Shown here: piece after piece, positions 1-12,102 of the stretch
Numbering within the stretch: position 1 is the stretch's first letter
Layout: every line of letters begins with the position of its first letter
Origin: Cyclina sinensis
Lineage: Eukaryota; Mollusca; Bivalvia; Venerida; Veneridae
Assembly (NCBI GenBank): GCA_012932295.1
Contig: JAAONU010000001.1
Location: 1,240,001 to 1,304,000 of the forward strand
Reading direction: 5' to 3'
DNA length: 64,000 nt
The notes under the pieces: model-generated
The model's input: the letters and a program-made list of their open reading frames with translations, nothing else
What the model was told of the DNA's origin: nothing
Databases searched by the model: none
Program-made: the position numbers and the translations under genes

Positions 1-105
1 ATTACTTGTTATTTAACTCAAGCTTAATTCTTCAAAAGGAGAATGTTTTTAAAATTGTGCAGGCCAGGAATTTTGCAAGGTTTCGATCTTGCATACCAGC
101 ATGTT

Positions 106-565
106 TTTAGCTCACCTGAGCACAAAGTGCTCAAGGTTGAGCTGTTAGGATAGGTGTTTGTCCATCATCAGTCATCTGGGGTCAACTTTTCCTTCAACCA
201 ACATTTCCTCCTAAACCACTGGGCTAACTTTATGGGAATGTTCCTCATTTGGTCTTGTTTCAAATTCCTTCAAAATAAAATGGTACCATTCAATAATGTG
301 GTTGCCATGGCAACCATAAGGAAAAACTTTGAAAATCTCCTCAGAAACAACCTGCCTAGTTTCAGAATTATTCCACAAAAATGTTCCTTTGGTAGTCCCT
401 TATCAAATTCCTTCAAACCATTTGCCTACAGAGGATGGGGCTTGTTTCACTGTATTACTATATATTAAAAACTTTAAAACTCTTCTCCTCAGAAACCACC
501 ACCGGATTTCTAAATAATTATGTCTCCCCCCAAAAATGGGGGAGACATATTGTTTTTCCCCCGGT

Positions 566-596
<31 letters not shown>

Positions 597-2317
597 CCGT
601 CACAAAATCGTGTCCGCTCTGTATCTTCCAAAGCCCTTGAAGGATTTTTATGAAACTTGGGTCAGATGTTCACCTCATCAAGGCGACGTGCAGAACCCAC
701 TTTGCGAGTCTGGTGTCTAAAGGGCAAGGTCACACTTGGAGGTTAAATGTCAAATGCCACAAAATCGTGTCCGCTCTGTATCTTCCAAAGCCCTTGAAGG
801 ATTTTTATGAAACTTGGGTTAGATGTTCACCTCATCAAGGCGACGTGCAGAACACACTTTGTGGGTATGGTGTCTCAAGGTCAAGGTCACACTTGGAGGT
901 TAAATGTCAATTGCCACAAAATTGTGTCCGCTCTGTATCTTCAAAAGCCCTTGAAGGATTTTTATGAAACTTGGGTTAGATGTTCACCTCATCAAGACGA
1001 CATGCAGAACCCACTTTGCGGGTGTGGTGTCTCAAGGTCAAGGTCACACTTGGAGGTTAAATGTCAAATGCCACAAAATCGTGTCCGCTATATATATTCA
1101 ATAGCCCTTGAAGGATTTTTATGAAACTTGGGTCAGATGTTCACCTCATCAAGGTGACGTGCAGAACCCACTTTGGGGGTGCGGTGTCTCAAGGTCAAGG
1201 TCACACTTGGAGGTTAAATGTCAAATTTTACAATCGTCTGACTCAATACTACCTGCAGCAACTGGCTTGGGGGAGACATATGTTTTTGTTCAATCAAAAA
1301 CCCATTTCTAGTTTTAAAAAGATAATCGTTAGGGTGGCCATTTATCATATTCCCTCAAGCCATTTTGGTCCCTAAGAAACATGGCCTACAGAGGGCAAGG
1401 CTTTTTTTGGCTATATGACTTTATAGAAAACTTTGAAAATCTTCTCCTTAGAAGCCACCAGCTGGATTTCAAAATAATTTAACAAACATGTTCCATTAGT
1501 GTCGCTTTATAGAATTCCTTCAAGCCATTTTGGTCCCTTAAAAGCACGGCCTACAGAGAGCAGGGCCTGTTTTCACTGTATGACTATATGAAAATTTTTG
1601 AAAATCTCCTCAGAAACCACCAGCCTGATTTCAAAATGGTTTCTCAGAAATTTTCTTTAAGTACCGGTAGCTTTTTTTTTCACATTCCTTCAAGCCGTTT
1701 GGGTCCCTTAAAAACATGGCCTATGGAGGGCAGGGCTTGTTTTCACTGCATGACTGTATTTGGAAAACTTCTAAAATCTTCTGCTCAGACACTGCTAGCA
1801 CAGTTTCAAAATAATTTACAGAAATGTTTAATATGTGGCTTTTAATCAAATTCCTTCACACAACTTTTCAGTTTTCAGATATATACCCGGTAGAAAAATT
1901 GAAAAATCTTTTCTTCAGAAACCCTCGACATAATTTCAGAATAATTTCACAGAAATGTTCAAGTGGTGGCCTGTATGAAATTCCTTGAAGCCATGTTGGT
2001 GTGTCAGGATTAATTGACAAGCAGTTGGGCAAGTTTTTACTATGTGGCTATATGGAGTACTTTGAAAATAATTTCCTATGAAACAATCGGCCAAGTTTCA
2101 AAGTATCCCATTGGTGGACCATTATTACATGTATATTTGTTTGAGTTATGTTTGTTAAAAGAAATTTAAAACACATGGACAATTTTGAAAAAAAACACAT
2201 TGTAACCTTGACATACTGTTTTGTGTTCTATTTTTGGAAGTTACAGCACAGAGAATCTAAACAATACCTACAATGGTTCTCGGGTGAGCAATAAAGGGTC
2301 ATCATGGCACTCTTGTT
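106..2317 (+). mobile_element. Helentron-like repeat, interrupted
   Basis: It starts with AGCTCACCTGAGC and a nearby GTGCTC/GAGCT inverted arm and ends GGTGAGCAATAAAGGGTC-ATCATGGCACTCTTGTT, a decayed form of the hairpin end seen at 55724 and 58608. The interior holds degenerate units of about 165 bp (AAATCTCCTCAGAAACCACC with CCTTCAAGCCATTTTGGTCC). It is split by the element at 521-1290. No protein is encoded. Confidence 0.6.
521..1290 (+). mobile_element. Nested element with four 157-bp tandem monomers
   Basis: It opens with a near-palindrome, TCTCCCCCC/GGGGGAGA (522-545), and a (GTCC/GTCT)n tract at 567-599, and closes near GGGGGAGACATATG (about 1269-1282). Between them, four monomers of exactly 157 bp start at 601, 758, 915 and 1072. 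Overlapping ORFs of about 105 codons here come from the repeat, whose length is not a multiple of three. Confidence 0.75.
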
Positions 2318-5300
2318 ATGTTGCCTGCTACACAGTAGCTGCGACATATAGGGATCCCTTCTCTGTCGTCCGTCTGTCCATCCATCCATCACAAAACTTG
2401 TCATTGTGATGGGAGATTTCAACTGTGAAGGACAGGGGAAACAGCAGTTAGAAACACACATGGAAACATATAGGCTGCAGCAAAAGATTCAAATGCCTAA
2501 AACTAACACAATGCCACTTTGGATCTGGTCTTCACTAATATACAAGAAACCAGTTTCGGTATACTTGAAACATACTTCAGCTATCACAAAACTGTGTTTC
2601 TAACTGTGCCTACTCATGGAACATAATGGTATCCTCTAAAAGTACAATGTTCAGCATCATCAGTTGGGTAATTCTTACTTTTTCCACATTACAGAAAACA
2701 CTCAAACATCCATATAGTCAATTTACGTTTCCAACAAACTGTCCAATCACCCCTCAATACAACTGCTTAAATGGCTATCATCAGGCAACACGTGATCATT
2801 GATCGCCCTTGTTTTAGTTAACTGTAATGTATGAAAAAGGCTAAACAGCTGTCCGTTCACAGTAAAACATGTATTCATAGCCAAAACTAAGAACATGTAC
2901 ATGTAATGGAACAGTCAAGGAATTAGGTATTGTCATTCTAAATAGTCTCAAGGGTTTCTACGATGTATGCTTCCCAAAGACTGCAATTGAACTTTGAAAA
3001 TTTGAGCTTCGATTCAACTTTCTTTCGGGCAATGAACAGTCTACAGCACTTTGGCTTCAAAAAATTACTCAAATGTATGATATATATTCCTTAAACTGTT
3101 TAATAAAGGTTACCAAAGTCAAGGAAACTAGTCCGAGTGGTACAGGTACTGTTGATCGCTGGTATATGATTATCTCTGTTACAAGTTGTGTAGTTATAGC
3201 TGTCTCTCTCTCTGTGTCTCTGACCTACCTGGATGATTCTTCCCAGTTCTTAACAACATTAATGATATCTGAGACAAGTTGGATTACCACCAGGATTACT
3301 TCAGATTTTCTTAAGTTTGCATTCTTACGAGAGCTTCAGTTCTCCTGACCAAAAGTGTTCAGTGACATATCATCTTAGCCAAAACATCACATAGGTTTTG
3401 CAACAGATTAATTATCACTTAAAATTACACCAGAATAGCTTAAAATATTTAAAGTATGATAAGACCAAAACTTGATTACCAACAAATCAAGCCAGATCTG
3501 TTATGATATATTAAGAAAAAAAAATTTAATTGATGCTAGGTTATAGTCTATCAAATGGAAACTCAGTTCTGTAGTTACAGGATTTCTAGGGCATTAATGC
3601 AATTGTTTCCGTTCAATGTCAGGTAAGTTAAAAAATATGGGATTTTCTTAGGCTGCTATTCTAAGCTTTATCTTGATAAAAAAACTCTTTAAAACGCTTT
3701 GGGCATAATTATGTACTTTATGAAAGAATGGCTTTTTGCCTTGCAAAACTCAAGTTTGTTACCAGTTTCTGAAATATACTCTGTGATGTCAGATTGCTCC
3801 ATACTTGTCACAGCTCTACCTGTTGGTCAGATAGGCAAATTTAGACACATCCAGTGGCTTCCTTGTGTGATTTCAGCCAATAAGAAGCTGCATTAAATGG
3901 AAGTTGTAAGGGTAAAATAGTCTACTTTGTCGCATGATTTTGATCTAACAACATGGTGTCACCAACTCTCCATTTCAGTTAATTTATCGTCAGTACCAGT
4001 TGTCCATATGACCTATGCACCTTGCAGAGATTAGTTATTTTATCTTGTGGGGGATAGTGCAAGACACACAAAGCACTGGATCTCGGTATAACTTCTCATC
4101 CGAATGACAGTAATGTTAGTGGAGGACACAGGGATTGCACTCGCAACCCCTGCATTACCATTGCACTGAGTTACCACTAGACCACTGATATGCTTCACAC
4201 TTATTGTAGCAAATACTAATTATGAAAGTAAATATCCCAAGTGGTACTAATAATCACATATTTATTATCATTAATGGCTATTCAACATGTCCATCTCCAT
4301 TTGTTTTCATTATTCAATGTTTTCATAATTGAATATGACACGTAATCAACAAGTGGGCCGATAAAAAAGTTGAGCAAATGGTATGAGTGCAGTTTATGGA
4401 TTTAATTGTTTGATGTGTATTGGGCTTGCACCAAGGTATAATAGATTTCTGCCCTTAATTTTGCAGGGCATAATACCTTTTACAGTGGGACTTGAAAACT
4501 TCGAAAGTACAGCAAGTGCACGTAAAAGAAAAGAACACAGTGTTAAAAAACTTTATAGCTATTTTATTCATGTTTTAAAGGATATGTGAGATATACACAT
4601 AATAAATGGATGATTCTATGCAAAAACAATGGAATCATAAGCTACAGCAACATAAAATTTCTCATAAAAAGCTATAATATTGTTATCTCGAATGTACCAT
4701 GGCCACATCAACAAAATATAAACAATATAATGTCAACATGATAACTCAAGTCTGGCAAAGTCTTTGGAAATGAGCATGTAAAGAGTTCATTCTTTACTGA
4801 TGTATGAGAAATGTTATGATGCACATTCAAGAAGACTTAACATTTAAGGATTAATTCAAGGCAGCTGGCAGCCAAAAAAGCCTTGAAAACATTACTTTCC
4901 CTATGAACATACGAAAATGCATCAAACCACATTATGCAAGAAAAAATTTCATAGAGCAAAAACTGATGTAATTCTATCCACAGAATACATGTATAATTCT
5001 TAATTTACAGAGATTCATTATGTTAGTGTCTCAATATTCATTCACGTATTGAGACAAACATTTAAAGAATTCTATGGATAACTTCCATAAAATGATCAAC
5101 ATCCCTACTTTCAAAAACTTGATTTATTTAGAATGAGAAAGGGATTTCAACATTAATTACAGTGAGCATGAATAAAATGAGTTTAATACATAAAATGTCT
5201 GAACTAGCAAACAGACAATGTTCATTGTTATGAAAACCTTCAAATGAATGACCTTTATACATATAAACTTTGCAATCTTACAAACTAGAATTGCAACCCC

Positions 5301-6186
5301 TAAAATTTTATTCATATATTGTCTTGTCAGTTGTTTGATGTAAACCAACACAAGCATATTTATGAGTTTGGCAACTATGACACTGTGAACATCGTATCAT
5401 TTTGTTTATTTAATCACTATGAAAATGTAATGAAAATACTCTAAGATTGCACATTATTGTTGGAAATACTTTTGAACAATTTTTTTAAATTATAATAAAG
5501 GCAGATACAGAATACCAACACTTTCACCTGTATAAACATATTGGCTGCTGTTTATTTTCTTACCATAGTGTAAGTAAGAGGTCCACATGATAAATGCATA
5601 ACTTTAACAAAACCTTGCTTTCTAAATTGTCTACAAGTCCATGAAATAAAAAATATATGGGGTAATGTTTGGTCCATGAACATTGCTTAATTATGTACTG
5701 GCTGACATGTACTGTAACTAGACAGCAATATCCCTATTATTGTATTAGCAAAACTTTTCTCCTGGGTATTTTTAAAAAAGAATACTGCTGAATGTTCAAC
5801 AGCTAATACATAGACAGGATAGCTGTTAGAAATGATTTTCCTACAAAATAAAATGACTGCTTCAAAAGAGGGAAATCCATCAATGATTTGTTGACTGCAA
5901 CCAGGACTAGTGTATTCGAGTAATTTTTTCCCTTCAAATTTGACCATACTTAACTACATGACATATAGCTGAAGCATTAAGTAATAACACAGCCTCCCTG
6001 TTTGTACTCATGTCTACAATTCTGTAAATATGTCTACCCAATCCGTTTTTATTTTTGCAACATCTGAAGGGTTTATGGTATCACTAAATGATATATTACA
6101 TTCACCCTTACATAAGCTATTTCAATCATTTTTTGCAGTAAGACCAAAATTACAATGCAGATGACAGGGGAAAACAAGAGTACTGC
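2318..6186. other. Gene-poor stretch
   Basis: No conserved protein is seen. 2735-2815 resembles 55788-55866 (both contain TATCATCAGG and end GATCGCCCTTGTT), so it is the end of a dispersed repeat. About 4130-4190 carries a decayed tRNA-like segment on the minus strand. The rest is AT-rich with no structure I can support. Confidence 0.5.
4128..4192 (-). repeat. Decayed tRNA-like (SINE-type) segment
   Basis: The minus strand reads TGGTCTAGTGGTAAC (box-A-like) and, downstream, GGGGTTGCGAGTGCAATCCC, a widened box-B-like loop. It does not fold as an intact tRNA, so a SINE remnant is more likely. Confidence 0.4.
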
Positions 6187-7090
6187 TGGGCGGAGCTGTA
6201 TATGCCCGAAGGGTGTTTTTTCTATGTATGATGCATTTGTGATATAAGGGAGGAAACCTCAGGCTTTGGCATTATATGATTTGCTTTGAATTTTTTGTAT
6301 TTGATTTATAATATTTTGATTGATTTTTAACATTTTATAATTTTAATTTTAGAGTTTTATATAAGACCTTTATCATATCTGAATTTTAGGTTTTATAATT
6401 TGTATAAATGTCAGTCTTTCAGAAGTTATGATGTTCATGCTGTGATGCATGGTTATCAAGTTATAGTGCAGAAATATTGCTTGTTTAGTTGATTGTCACC
6501 TTGACCTTTTATGTACTTACCTTGAACAGTATAGGGATCATGTAAACAATGATGGCAATCATCCAAAGAAGTTTGAAGTAGTTCCCAAGTTATACAGCAG
6601 AAATGCTTTTCAGCATTTAGGTCATTGTGACCTTGACATCTGACCTACTGATCCTAAGATGTATGGGGTCATTTTCTCAATGTAATTAATCATCATATCA
6701 AGTCTGAAATCTGTATGATAAATGGTTATAAATATTTACAGCAAAAATAGTTTTCAGTGCTTAGGTCACTGTGACCTTGACCTTTGAACTACTGACCCCA
6801 AAATCAATAGGGGTCATTCACTCAATGTGTGCAACCATTATATGAATTTTGAAGCCTCTATGACAAATGGCTGTCAAGTTACAGAGTGTAAATGATTCTA
6901 AACATTTAGTTAACTTTGACCTTTGACATACTGACCCCAAAATGTATAGGGTCATCCACTTAATGTGGGCAATAATCAGATGAATTTAAAAGACTGTAGG
7001 CCAAAGAGTTACTCAAGTTATCCTCTGGAAACCAAATTGCTAACGGATGGACGCCCAGGACCATAACATATGCCCCTTTGGGCATATAAA
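6187..7090. mobile_element. Repeat element bounded by TATATGCCC / GGGCATATA
   Basis: The left end has TATATGCCCGAAGGG and the right end CCCTTTGGGCATATAA, which are inverted copies. The interior is built of degenerate units of about 115-130 bp containing GTGACCTTGACCTTTGA and ACTGACCCCAAAAT. No protein is encoded. Confidence 0.6.
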
Positions 7091-7892
7091 AAAGAAACAA
7101 AACAGCCTAGTCTTACACCATTAATAGGCAAAAACTACAATTCTAGAAATGATTTGCTATTCTGTACCCTAAAGTTCTTTCATATGCAAATCTGCAGGTA
7201 AACTAAAACTATCTTCCAATCTTCCATTCATATCAAGTCATTATCTAATTAACAATTTGGGTCAAATCAAAGGCTTTAATAAAGCCATTTAAATGTTTAA
7301 TAGTGCAAGTAAATTCTACAGGATTATCCTATACATTCACCAAATCCTGTCCAGTATTTTAGACTTGCAAAATGTGAATTACTTCACATTAAAATATATT
7401 AAAGACTTACTATTTTACAAAACAGCACAGAGTAGGAAAAAATTAAATAAATTTTCAACAGAACTGTAACAATGTTTAAACGTCACCTTCATTTGAATCT
7501 TACCAACACTATTAAAGTAAGTGAAATGAACTCGGGAACTCTGCCGCATATACAAAATAGTGATCATTGCATGTTGCATCAGTTAATTGATGCAGGCAAT
7601 ACAACATGTAACTTTTACTGTGACATGATTTGAACAACTGTTTTAAAGTAATATAACAATAAATAATTTACAGTGATTCTCCTTTGCCTTAAAAAAAAGC
7701 CCCAAAAGACCAACAAAGGTCAACCAGCTAAGGAACATTACATTTATGGCACAATTTGAAACTTTGGCCTTCTTTTCTGTTGAGATAATCAGTGATACTG
7801 CCATGTTTACTTTTCATTATCTCTCTAGTATCAGTTATGCATTTCAAGATAAATGAGTATCTGTAAGGTAAGTTATATGGCAAATTTTTATG

Positions 7893-7965
7893 CTAGCTCT
7901 TTCGCGGAACTTGTGGTGGCGGGACAGATGGTCGTCTCTTTATATGATACCGGACTTGTTCAGTT
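7893..7965 (-). CDS. Candidate alternative terminal exon, Pro-rich
   Basis: After the acceptor GATATTTCAG, one base plus 23 codons and a TAG (7895-7893) encode TEQVRYHIKRRPSVPPPQ then VPRKS. RRPSVPPPQVP is an SH3-ligand-type motif, like those in exon p. The phase (needs two bases) fits both the end of exon o (18202) and a GTAAAC donor overlapping the stop of exon p. It could be an alternative last exon of the RhoGAP gene or belong to an unseen minus-strand gene. No transcript evidence is available. Confidence 0.45.
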
Positions 7966-10900
7966 CTGAAATATCAAGCAAATATACATGCACTCACACA
8001 ACAGTTAAATACAAGGCAAAACTTCGCAAACAAAACAAAAACAAGGGAATGTTCTCTAAATATTATTAGTTTTCTCAAGCAGTTTAAAATGTGCTAAAAC
8101 TATAAAACATCTCACTGGATGTCGTGGTTTATTAAAAAAACAAAAAATTCAATCAACAGAAATTAAACAAACAAAAATCAAGCACATCCATTGAAGTAAA
8201 TAGCAGACACAAACATACTATGTTTCAGGAAAGCTGCTGTGATTTGCCAACCTTTATACATATACATGTAAGCAGTTTTACACATAAATCACATAACAAG
8301 GTAAAAAGCATGCAAATTAGTTTCTAACTCGTGATAAAACTTTGTTAGTATTGCATGCTACCAATGTCACTAACAAGTGCAGGTCAAATTGTTAGAACAT
8401 TGTTCTGGAGAAGTATTATGCGGAAACTGATGTCATAAGCCAAAATTACACGCATATAGGTGAAAAATAAAAAAATAATATAAACACATAACCTCAAAAT
8501 GACATTCATCAGTTATGCTGAAACTGTTGTTTTTACTTAAAGTTTTAAGCAAATAATCATATAATGAAAATATTAATCACTTATGTTTTTATTCAAATAC
8601 CCAGTAAGTATAAATAGATAAGATTAATGCCCGGTCTACTGAACAGTAAAAATCCATCAATATTTTTTGCATGACTTTACAATAATTGTTGTGATCATCT
8701 TGCATAGAAAAAATCACCTGGACAAAGAAATTAACTTCTTTACTTAGAAGGTATGCTTTGAGATAATCCAAAATGCAGTTTATTTAAAACTACCAATAAA
8801 CAGCACTATTCCCATACAAATAATTGCTAGTCAAAAACTGAATGCTAACTATTCAAGTAATTTCCTCAAGTGAGTAAGTCCTGTTCTGTTCAAATGTATC
8901 TTTCTTACTTCCCTTTTCTAAATTCGCAGCTATTCATTATGATGCCCAACATGAAAAAGTGACCATTAGAAAACTATCAACTTTACACTCAGTGCAAGAT
9001 CATGTAAAATACATGTTCTAAAATGTTACATTAAGGTATCAGAGATATATTAAGAATTCAATGTGATTAAAAAAATACATATAAGAAAACAAAAGAGGAA
9101 CAAGAAAAAAATGACAATGAACAAAGGTAACAAAACTATGTAAAGGCATGGGAAGGTATACATGGATATGATACTGAATGGAAGTAAATGAAAGTAAAAT
9201 TTGTAGTTTCGAATTAATGTTTAAGATCCTTAACACACAGATATTCAATCTACACATGTGTAATATGCTAGTAAGAACTGTTACCTAGTTTAAATTACAA
9301 AACTAAATTTTAGATATAGAACAATCTACTTCACACAGTTTATCTTTCAACAGAATTTATCATGAACAAAGGACTACAAACTGTATTCGAACATGTAAAT
9401 ACTAAAACTTCTTCACTATTAGCACAAGGCTTTTGTTTAAAATAAAAGAAAAATATAAAAAATAATTTAATGTCTCAAAAAGGCAACATAATATATCAAT
9501 AATGCAGGAAATCACGGACACAACAACAATAAGCTGCACTAGTATGTACTAACTAATATGGTCTGAAAATTATTCCCCTAATATATCAGAATGATGCACA
9601 TGGAACAGTAGCAGAACTCAGTCTGACATGTTGTTACAAAAAATCCTTATCTAGACTTATTTCATCTGATATGGTGAAATCTTGCCTACCAATCCCATTC
9701 ATGCTAACTGTTACCATTTCACACATCTTGTTATGACTGTATTTCAAAGGAGCTGGAGACAAGGAATGGTGAAGCATAAAAAGACAAATAACAAAATTGA
9801 ATACAATACTGTATGTAGATATGGTATACCCCTGTTTACCCCCCCCCCCCCCCCCCACCCCCCAGCTCAATAAATCCCTCCTGCCACCTTGCATTAAAAA
9901 AATAAATGAGTCTCCACATAATATTTTGTACTACAAAAATTAAAAGCCTCAATTTAATATTTGAGTAATAACTGAGTTTATTCCAAAATAGGAAATTTCA
10001 ATAAAAAAAATTGAAATGAAGCAGATGTAAAGGACGATGTGCTTATTAAATACGTGACGAAGTTTGGAATTAAAGTTGGTCAAAAAGCCTAGCACCTTAG
10101 GGCATTTAAATGTGAGTATACCATTCACCAAATCTGGAATGAAAATCACAGGATTTGAACAGGCAAGATACTGCCAAAGCTTACAAGTATGCCATTTCCA
10201 AATTTCATTCATTTTGCTTTATTCCATAAAAAAGCATTTTATAGGAAACAAACTTCAAAAGTTTGCCACAAAAATGCCCGAGTTTAATTAATAATTGACA
10301 AATCATGAAAACAGGTAAATATCACAAACATTTCAGTTATTAACTGAACATTCTGAAGTATTATTCATGGTAATGTAAAAATTAGTCAAAAAAATCAGAA
10401 GCTACTGTGATATTGATTGAATAAGCACTTTTATTTCACAAACAGGTACTTTTAGAACCAACATATCCACTATTTAATCCCTATAAAACTAATTATGCAA
10501 TTGTGTCTGCATTCAATATAATCAATGACAGTCAAAACAGATTACCTCGTTATATCAGAAATTCTATATCATAGAAATGCTCACACTATGTTTGAGAGTA
10601 TGTCTGTCAGGGGGATTTGCATTAAAGGCAAGAGTAGTGCCAGATGAAATGGCCATGATTTGATGAATATTCATGTTCTTTATGAATATTTATGACCTAT
10701 TTATTTACTGAAAGCTAAATATTCATGCATATATATATATTCATTACATTATGCTAGGAATAAAAAGTCTATAATACAATTAGAAAACATTAAGATAAGT
10801 ACAACAGAACAGTGCGACTTTACAGAAATTTGAAAAAAAAAACAACAACAACATATTAGTGTAGTTTCTTTACGCATTTCTGTCTAGCTTCAGTGCAATA

Positions 10901-11721
10901 TTGAAAACTTGTAAAAGCACAATGAAAAATGCCAAATATTCCTGTATGTTAAAAGTATAAAAAAAATCTTAACATTCCATGACTGTATTGTACCCTATAT
11001 CATTTTATATATATAAGTACAACAATACTTTTGGGCATAAAAATCAGCATCTTTAAATTAAAAGCATGTAATTTCAGGATTAATTCTAAGGACATGTACC
11101 AATTATGTAATTGCAAACAGCACACTTTGACAAAAATCCTCATACACAACCTTGTAGGTTCTTTTGAGCAAATGACTTGTTCCACTGAACTGTAGCCGTA
11201 ATAATTTATAATGTGAAATTATCCAATAAACACTTGTTGACTTGATTCAGGAAGAGAAAACCAACAAAGTTACCAACTGATTTAAACAATTCAGAGAAGA
11301 AAAATACCAACGAAAAACAGATGTCAGGCGTAATAATTCATGAACAAAAAATCGTCAAAGAAACACCCGCAGAGTACACCAGAATCTCACACTTCATGCC
11401 AGCTGTGTCATACAACTAGAGTATGTCATGACCTTGCCCTTCAGAAGTTCTTGGACATTATTTTAAAACTTAAAGACCTACACATTTACAAATCTTATAA
11501 ACCACAACTAATTATGCTTATGATTCAAATTTCAACTTCAGACTCTATCCAAAACAATCATACATTTAGTTGTTTTTTTTCCACTCGATACCCAGAAAAA
11601 AAAAGATCTAAATGCTTCAAGAATGATATGTTATGCAGTCTCTACTTGTTTATTTTTGAGGTAGTTAATAATACTGTAAGATCTACAGTATTTCAAATCT
11701 TGACAAGAATCAGCCTAGACT
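7966..11721. other. Stretch without recognised genes
   Basis: AT-rich. Scattered ORFs of 60-87 codons have skewed composition and no family resemblance. It includes a C-rich tract at 9840-9863. If 7893-7965 is a real exon of the upstream gene, this is intron or 3' UTR. Confidence 0.5.
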
Positions 11722-11815
11722 TTAGGACATAAGGAAAACTTCATCTGCTATTGACATTTTATCAATGTCATAGACCTGTCTCCTATACTGTCTAGTAGAG
11801 CCACTTCTACTCCTG
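11722..11815 (-). CDS. Weak candidate exon, Ser/Arg-rich
   Basis: After TTCTTCAG, one base plus 30 codons to a TAA (11724-11722) read RSRSGSTRQYRRQVYDID then KMSIADEVFLMS. The composition looks more coding-like than nearby chance frames, and the phase again needs two bases, as after exons o and p. A GTATAG inside the frame (after STRQ) could splice in phase to 7965. This is inference only; it may equally be 3' UTR or intron. Confidence 0.22.
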
Positions 11816-12102
11816 CTGAAGAAGGACTAGAGGTGTGGCATCTCTAAAGTTCTTTAACAATCTTTACAGGCTTGTTCATGTTAAGTGTACCAGAAACCAC
11901 ATAGCAATAAATGCATCTAATAAGATATTTATAACATTTTTTCCAACTAAAAGGACATATTTTTCAAACTAGCATAATAGTCAGGTATTAATGCAACTTG
12001 GTAGGGCTTACTCTTTGCCCAAGAGCAGGTACACTTTCTAAATTTACATGCCATGATCTGCTCCAGGTGAAACAAAACCTTACAGTAAAGGCCAAACAAA
12101 AA

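Noticed and set aside
650..1375. Overlapping ORFs of 84-105 codons with similar proteins (MKLGxDVHLIKAT)
   Set aside because: They are produced by four 157-bp tandem monomers. The same residues reappear in shifted frames, with no conserved-family match.
11340..11732. 130-codon plus-strand ORF, the longest unspliced plus-strand frame outside RRS1 and repeats
   Set aside because: Low-complexity, Lys/Ser/Phe-rich composition of AT-rich DNA, no family resemblance, and it ends opposite a better-looking minus-strand frame.
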